A stretch of 64,000 nucleotides of DNA from positions 248,001 to 312,000 of the forward strand of contig NZ_CP009323.1 of assembly GCF_000959725.1 (NCBI RefSeq), written 5' to 3'. Under the pieces are notes generated by a model. It saw only the letters and a list, made by a program, of their open reading frames with translations. It was not told the origin of the DNA and did not search any database. The stretch is from Burkholderia gladioli. GTDB lineage: Bacteria > Pseudomonadota > Gammaproteobacteria > Burkholderiales > Burkholderiaceae. The stretch's first letter is position 1, and each line of letters begins with the position of its first letter. The position numbers were made by a program, and so were the translations under genes. Below, in pieces: positions 57,362 through 64,000 of this stretch.

Positions 57362-59488
57362 TCAGCTTCCCGCCGTCGCCGGCGCCGGCCCCAGGTGCGC
57401 CCAGAGGAAACCGAAATCGGCCGCATCCGATTCGGCGCGCTCCAGGTCGTCGGCGCTGCCGTGACCGCCGTCGGTATTCTCCCAGTACCAGACCTGTTCG
57501 TGACCGAGCGACTGCATGCGCGCGGCCATCTTGCGCGCATGGGCGGGATGCACGCGATCGTCGCGCGTCGAGGTGCTCAGCAGCAAGGGCGGATACATGC
57601 GATCCGCGCGCACGCGGTGATACGGCGAATAGGCGGCCAGCGCCGCGCCCTGCCGCGCATCGTCGGGGTCGCCGTATTCGTCGAGCCAGGCCGCGCCCGC
57701 GTGCAGCTTCGGGTAACGCTGCATGTCGAGCAAGGGCACCTGGCAGAGCACCGCGCCGTACAACTCGGGCCGCTGCACCATGCAGGCCGCCACCAGCAGG
57801 CCGCCGTTGCTGCCGCCCTCGATGCCGAGCTGCGCGGCCGTGGTCACGCCGCTGTCGATCAGGTGCTCGGCCACCGCGATGAAGTCGTCGAAAGAGCGCT
57901 GCCGATGTTCGCGCTGCGCATCGGTGTGCCAGCGCGAGCCGAACTCGCCGCCGCCGCGGATATGCGCGAAGGCGGCCACGCCGCCGCGCTCCAGCCAGGC
58001 GATGCCGAGCGCGTCGCTGTAGGCCGGCAGGTTCGGAATCGCGAAGCCGCCGTAGCCCGACAACAGGCAGGGGCGCGCGATGCGCCGCGTCGCGCCTTGC
58101 GCGTCGGTCTCGCCGTCGAGCGCATCGCGCGGCCCGATCAGCGTGTACGGCACCTCGGTGCCGTCGCGCGAGCGCGCCACCGCGCGCCGCACCACCAGGG
58201 CGCTCGCCTCGAACTGCACGGGCGGCCGGTCGAGCAGCACGCGGCGCGCGGCGGCATCCTCGGCCTGGTCGGCAAGATCGGCGAGCCAGCATTCGGGCGG
58301 ATCGAGAAAGGTATCGACGTCGACGAACACCTCGTCATTCAGCGTCGGCTCCACCGGCTCGAGATCGATCTCGGCCTCGCCGCTCCAGGCGAACGGCCGC
58401 GACGTCCAGGTCCAGCCGCCGTCCTCCTGCTGTTGCGGCTGCCAGAGCAAGGTGCGATTGCGCACGTCGTCGAGCCAGCTCGCGATCAGCGTGTGGCGCG
58501 TGTGGGTCCAGCTGCAGGCCGAGGTCGAGGGCCCCGGCGCGAACAGCGTGGTGAAGCTGCGCGAGCCGGCCAGGAAGGCATCCTCGCGGATCGCCAGCAG
58601 CGAACCGCCGGCGTGCAACACGCCCTCGCAATCCCAGTCGAGACGCGGCTCCAGCACCAGCCAGCCGTGCCAGAAGCCGACCACCACGTGCGCGGGCACC
58701 TCGTAGCGCCGCCACTCGCCCGCCGCGTCGAGCCGGTAGGTATGCAGGTCGAAGAAATCGACGCTGCGCCAGGCGGTATGGCGCTGCTCGATCGGATCGA
58801 AGGCCGCGCCGGCGCTGATGTCGTCGGGCTCGCCGCGGAACACCACGGGCGCCGCGTCGAGCGCCGTGCCGCGCGTCCAGCGCCGCACCTCGTAGGGATA
58901 ACCGGCCTCGGTGGTCGAGTCCTCGTCGCGCTCCCAGCTCACGTAGACGGTATCGCGATCGATCCAGTCGACCGTGTGATTGCCGGGTTCGTCGATCCGA
59001 AAACCGTCCTCGACGAAACAGCGCCGCTCCAGGTCGAACTCGCGCACCACCACCGCGTCGGCGCCGCCCGGCGACAGCGACAGCAGCGCGCGATCGCCAT
59101 CGGGATAGAGGATCGCGTCGTGCTCGAACACCCAGGATTCGCGCTCGTGCGCGCCGAGCGCGTCGACATCGAGCAGCACCTGCCAGTCCGGCTCGCCGGC
59201 GCGCCAGTCGTCCCAGCGCGCGCGGCGCCACAGGCCCTTGGGATGGCGATCGTCCTGCCAGAGGTCGTAGGCCCACTCGCGCCAGCGCGCCGGGATCACG
59301 GGCCGCTCGCGCGGCAGGTAGGCCTTGGCCAGGCGCGCGGCGAGCGCGTTGAAGGCTTCGTCGTGGCGCAGCGCGGCGTGGGTGCGCGCGTTCTGCTCGT
59401 CGACCCAGGCGCGGGCGCGCCGGCTGTCGAGCGATTCGAGGAACTTGAAGGGATCCGGCCCGTCGGGCCAGTGGAACGAATCGGACAT
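57362..59488 (-). CDS. prolyl oligopeptidase family serine peptidase (S9)
   Basis: A 708-residue enzyme. An N-terminal beta-propeller (about residues 60-420) gates a C-terminal alpha/beta-hydrolase domain. The nucleophile is in GGSNGG (IEGGSNGGLLV), the aspartate probably in STRDDRVHP, and the histidine in NTDGGHGSADD. I start at MSDSFHWPDGPD; a frame 29 codons longer lacks family similarity. No signal peptide is seen, so it is probably cytoplasmic, cleaving after proline in short peptides. It faces the tRNA terminator. Confidence 0.93.
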   Translation of the reverse strand: MSDSFHWPDGPDPFKFLESLDSRRARAWVDEQNARTHAALRHDEAFNALAARLAKAYLPRERPVIPARWREWAYDLWQDDRHPKGLWRRARWDDWRAGEPDWQVLLDVDALGAHERESWVFEHDAILYPDGDRALLSLSPGGADAVVVREFDLERRCFVEDGFRIDEPGNHTVDWIDRDTVYVSWERDEDSTTEAGYPYEVRRWTRGTALDAAPVVFRGEPDDISAGAAFDPIEQRHTAWRSVDFFDLHTYRLDAAGEWRRYEVPAHVVVGFWHGWLVLEPRLDWDCEGVLHAGGSLLAIREDAFLAGSRSFTTLFAPGPSTSACSWTHTRHTLIASWLDDVRNRTLLWQPQQQEDGGWTWTSRPFAWSGEAEIDLEPVEPTLNDEVFVDVDTFLDPPECWLADLADQAEDAAARRVLLDRPPVQFEASALVVRRAVARSRDGTEVPYTLIGPRDALDGETDAQGATRRIARPCLLSGYGGFAIPNLPAYSDALGIAWLERGGVAAFAHIRGGGEFGSRWHTDAQREHRQRSFDDFIAVAEHLIDSGVTTAAQLGIEGGSNGGLLVAACMVQRPELYGAVLCQVPLLDMQRYPKLHAGAAWLDEYGDPDDARQGAALAAYSPYHRVRADRMYPPLLLSTSTRDDRVHPAHARKMAARMQSLGHEQVWYWENTDGGHGSADDLERAESDAADFGFLWAHLGPAPATAGS

Positions 59489-59666
59489 CGTGGTTCGGCT
59501 GAAGAGCAAACCCCGATTATGTCCGATCGCGCGGCACGCGATGAAAAGCGTGGAAAACCGCGAGCGACCACGCAAGGCGACGCATCGTGCATGCCGGCCG
59601 CGACATCTCGCGAAACGGCGAACGCGCGGCAGCCGGCCGGGGCCGCCGCGCGTTCGCCGTCCGGCA

Positions 59667-61184
<1,518 letters not shown>

Positions 61185-61223
61185 AGGTCGGTCAGATGGA
61201 TCGGTGAGTCGCTGCACTGCCGC

Positions 61224-62366
61224 TCAATGATCGAGCGGCAGCAAAATCTGAAATTCGGTACGCCCCGGCCGGCTTTCCACCTCGATCGTTCCATCGTGCT
61301 GCTGCACGAAGGTCTGCGCGAGCGTAAGGCCGAGGCCGCTGCCGTCCTCTCGCCCCGACACCAGCGGATAGAAGATCCGGTCGCGGATGTCCTCGGGAAT
61401 GCCGGGGCCGTTGTCGATCACGTGCAAGTCCAGTGCCAGCTTGAACAGTTTCTTGCCGATCGTGATCTTGCGCGCCACGCGGGTGCGCAATTCGATGCGC
61501 GCATCGCCCTGGGCGATACGTTCGCGCAGCGCCTGGGCGGCGTTGCGCACGATGTTGAGCAGCGCCTGGATCAGCTGCTCCTTGTCGCCGCGCAGGTCGG
61601 GCACGCTGACGTCGTAGTCGCGCTCGATGGTCAGCCCGCGCGGGAATTCGGCCAGCATCACGGCGCGCACGCGTTCGCAAACCTCGTGCACGTTGACGTC
61701 GCCGACGATGTGCGGATGCCGGTGCGGCTCCAGCAGCCGGTCGACCAGCGTCTGCAGCCGGTCGGATTCCTTGATGATCACCTGCGTGTACTCGCGCAGC
61801 TCGCCGCGCTCGCGCTCGGACAGCTCGAACTCGAGCAGTTGCGCCGCGCCACGGATGCCGCCGAGCGGATTCTTGATCTCGTGCGCGAGATTGCGGATCA
61901 GGTGCTTGTTGACCGCGGTCAGGTCGTGGATCCGCTCCTCGCGGTCGGTGCGCGACTGCCGCTCGTTCTCGAACAGCTCGACCAGCACGTAGTCGGGCGC
62001 GCCCTCCAGGAAACCGACGATCGCATGCACGTGCAGCGCCTCGCGGCCCGGCCGCTCCAGCACGGTGTCGAGATGGGTGGCCTGGAAACGGCCCTCGCCG
62101 ATCGCGGTGATGGTGGTCGCCAGCTCGGTCGAGTTGGGGAACAGGTCGCTCCAGGGCATCTGCGCGAGCTGGCGGCGCGAGATGTCGAGCATCGCCTCGG
62201 CCGACGGGTTCGCGAAGGCGATCCGCAGCGTGCGGCGATCGAGCACCAGCACCACCGTGGGCAGCGCCTCGAGCCCGTTCAGCAGCCCCGAGCGCAGCAG
62301 CCTCTCGTCGTCCGACAGCCGCTCCGGCTGCCCTGCCCTGGCCTTGATCAGATTCTTCAGAACCAT
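61224..62366 (-). CDS. ntrB: nitrogen regulation sensor histidine kinase NtrB
   Basis: A soluble PII-controlled kinase/phosphatase of NtrC. The 380-residue protein has an N-terminal PAS domain (about residues 28-140), the H-box NLAHEIKNPLGGIRG, and the ATP-binding N, G1 and G2 boxes (NIVRNAAQAL, DNGPGIPEDI, GREDGSGLGLTLA). No membrane helix is present. It lies between glnA and ntrC, downstream of a terminator-like hairpin. Confidence 0.97.
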   Translation of the reverse strand: MVLKNLIKARAGQPERLSDDERLLRSGLLNGLEALPTVVLVLDRRTLRIAFANPSAEAMLDISRRQLAQMPWSDLFPNSTELATTITAIGEGRFQATHLDTVLERPGREALHVHAIVGFLEGAPDYVLVELFENERQSRTDREERIHDLTAVNKHLIRNLAHEIKNPLGGIRGAAQLLEFELSERERGELREYTQVIIKESDRLQTLVDRLLEPHRHPHIVGDVNVHEVCERVRAVMLAEFPRGLTIERDYDVSVPDLRGDKEQLIQALLNIVRNAAQALRERIAQGDARIELRTRVARKITIGKKLFKLALDLHVIDNGPGIPEDIRDRIFYPLVSGREDGSGLGLTLAQTFVQQHDGTIEVESRPGRTEFQILLPLDH

Positions 62367-62408
62367 CTTGCGTGGATGCCCGCCCGTGACTGGTGAAACG
62401 CTGCAATG

Positions 62409-62434
62409 AAAAAGGGACGGCCCAACGCCGTCCC
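62409..62434 (-). terminator. terminator/attenuator between glnA and ntrB
   Basis: On the minus strand GGGACGGC pairs with GCCGTCCC across a 5-base loop and is followed by TTTTTC. It is about 100 bases after glnA and 43 bases before ntrB. Such a hairpin keeps ntrBC transcription well below that of glnA. Confidence 0.8.
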
Positions 62435-62532
62435 CTTCGCGTGTGCCCGGCTGCCGGGAAGCTTTCGCTCCCGGAAACCGGACGGCAGGACGGCGCTTCG
62501 CTCGATGACGTGACGAAGCGCCATCGCCACGC

Positions 62533-63948
62533 TTACAGCGAGTAGTACATCTCGAACTCGACCGGGTGCGTGGTCATGCGGAACTTCGCGAGTTCCTGTT
62601 CCTTCAGGCCCAGGTACGCGTCGATCATCGCATCGGTGAACACGCCGCCGCGCGTCAGGAACTCGCGATCCTTGTCGAGTGCCTCGAGCGCCTGGTCCAG
62701 GCCCGCGCAGACGGTCGGGATCTTTGCATCCTCTTCCGGCGGCAGGTCGTACAGGTTCTTGTCGGCGGCCTCGCCCGGATGGATCTTGTTCTGGATACCG
62801 TCCAGACCCGCCATCAGCAGGGCCGAGAAGCACAGGTACGGGTTCGCCATCGGATCCGGGAAGCGCGTCTCGATACGACGGCCCTTCGGGTTCGACACGT
62901 GCGGAATGCGGATCGATGCCGAGCGGTTGCGTGCCGAGTAGGCCAGCTTGACCGGTGCCTCGAAGTGCGGGACCAGACGCTTGTACGAGTTCGTCGTCGG
63001 GTTGGTGATCGCGTTCAGCGCACGGGCGTGCTTGATGATGCCGCCGATGTAGAACAGCGCCGTTTCCGACAGGCCGGCGTAGCCGTTGCCCGCGAACAGG
63101 TTCTGGCCGTCCTTCCAGATCGACTGGTGCACGTGCATGCCCGAGCCGTTGTCGCCGACCACCGGCTTCGGCATGAAGGTCGCCGTCTTGCCGTAGGAAT
63201 GCGCGACGTTGTGGACGATGTACTTCAGCCATTGCGTCCAGTCGGCGCGCTCGACCAGGGTCGAGAACTTCGTGCCGATTTCGTTCTGGCCCTGGCCCGC
63301 CACTTCGTGGTGGTGCACTTCGACCGGGATGCCGATCTGCTCGAGCAGCAGGCACATTTCCGAACGGATGTCCTGGAACGTGTCGACCGGCGCGACCGGG
63401 AAGTAGCCGCCCTTGGTGCCCGGGCGGTGGCCCGTGTTGCCGCCTTCGAAGTCCTTGCCCGACGACCACGGGGCTTCCTCGGAGTTGATCTTCACGAAGG
63501 TGCCCGACATGTCCGTGTTCCACTGGACCGAGTCGAAAATGAAGAATTCCGGCTCCGGACCGAAGAAGGCCGTGTCACCGATGCCCGTACTCTTCAGGTA
63601 GGCTTCGGCGCGCTTGGCCAGCGAGCGCGGGTCGCGCTCATAGCCCTTGCCGTCGGCCGGCTCGACCACGTCGCAGGTCAGCACCAGGGTCGACTCCTCG
63701 TAGAACGGGTCGACGAAGGCAGCGGCCGGATCCGGCATGAGCAGCATGTCCGACGCTTCGATCCCCTTCCAGCCCGCGATCGACGAGCCGTCGAATGCAT
63801 GGCCGCTTTCGAACTTGTCTTCGTCGAAAGCCGACACCGGCACCGACACGTGCTGTTCCTTGCCGCGCGTGTCCGTGAAGCGGAAATCGACAAACTTGAC
63901 GTCCTCGTCCTTCACGAGCTGCATGACGTCGGCGACGGTTTTACTCAT
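62533..63948 (-). CDS. glnA: glutamine synthetase type I
   Basis: Ammonia-assimilating enzyme forming glutamine from glutamate. The 471-residue length is that of the dodecameric GSI-beta form. The C-terminal adenylylation tyrosine is present in NLYDLPPEE, so activity should be controlled by GlnE. The active-site signatures [25 protein letters not shown] and the ATP-binding [12 protein letters not shown] are all seen. AGGAGAAGAGGTT precedes the ATG. Its promoter, probably with NtrC and sigma-54 sites, lies beyond the window edge. Confidence 0.99.
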   Translation of the reverse strand: MSKTVADVMQLVKDEDVKFVDFRFTDTRGKEQHVSVPVSAFDEDKFESGHAFDGSSIAGWKGIEASDMLLMPDPAAAFVDPFYEESTLVLTCDVVEPADGKGYERDPRSLAKRAEAYLKSTGIGDTAFFGPEPEFFIFDSVQWNTDMSGTFVKINSEEAPWSSGKDFEGGNTGHRPGTKGGYFPVAPVDTFQDIRSEMCLLLEQIGIPVEVHHHEVAGQGQNEIGTKFSTLVERADWTQWLKYIVHNVAHSYGKTATFMPKPVVGDNGSGMHVHQSIWKDGQNLFAGNGYAGLSETALFYIGGIIKHARALNAITNPTTNSYKRLVPHFEAPVKLAYSARNRSASIRIPHVSNPKGRRIETRFPDPMANPYLCFSALLMAGLDGIQNKIHPGEAADKNLYDLPPEEDAKIPTVCAGLDQALEALDKDREFLTRGGVFTDAMIDAYLGLKEQELAKFRMTTHPVEFEMYYSL

Positions 63949-64000
63949 AACCTCTTCTCCTGATTGAACAAATCCGGCGGACTGGGACCGCCTCCGTTAA

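Overview
The window is very GC-rich chromosomal DNA from a betaproteobacterium. The gene content and order (pyrG-kdsA-eno-ftsB, prfB-lysS, a complete iscRSUA-hscBA-fdx-iscX operon, a phasin gene, aceE-aceF-lpdA with lipoyl domains on both E2 and E3, glnA-ntrB-ntrC) point to Burkholderia sensu stricto. Species cannot be settled from the sequence; a plant-associated species such as B. gladioli or B. glumae is only an inference. I see no insertion sequence, prophage, CRISPR array or integration scar. Coding density is high and nearly everything reads as core genome.

Layout. 0-2 kb: end of a gamma-carbonic-anhydrase-like gene, hslO, a small lipoprotein. 2-6.4 kb (minus): pyrG-kdsA-eno-ftsB. 6.6-13.1 kb (minus): lolC-lolD-tatD-comEC and an alpha/beta hydrolase. 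13.4-20.4 kb (plus): an RpfE-type protein, recJ, prfB with its programmed +1 frameshift, lysS, a glycine-zipper protein. 20.5-27.4 kb (minus): a low-molecular-weight phosphatase, then the ISC iron-sulfur operon behind a promoter covered by two IscR boxes. 27.6-30.8 kb: lutA-lutB and a divergent IclR regulator. 30.9-33.3 kb: pbpG and phaP. 33.5-43.3 kb: the pyruvate dehydrogenase operon and a divergent PAS kinase/response regulator pair, separated by a large AT-rich dyad. 43.7-49.9 kb: folD, prlC, dinB (with a LexA box), a LysE exporter, a YgeA-type racemase. 50-54.8 kb: an ECF sigma/anti-sigma envelope-stress locus. 54.8-59.5 kb: TetR, RidA, xthA, initiator tRNA, a prolyl oligopeptidase. 59.7-64 kb (minus): glnA-ntrB-ntrC.

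The most interesting region is 50-54.8 kb. A sigF/nrsF-type pair diverges from an operon for a cytochrome b membrane protein, a YedY/MsrP-like molybdopterin oxidoreductase and a small secreted methionine-rich MXKDX-repeat peptide. This matches the reactive-chlorine defence in which a Met-rich periplasmic peptide absorbs hypochlorite and is re-reduced by the oxidoreductase. The same bipartite motif (TGTAACC, 16 bases, CGAAT) stands before that operon and also, 1.9 kb away, before a beta-propeller lipoprotein gene. The lipoprotein may therefore be an unrecognised member of the same regulon.
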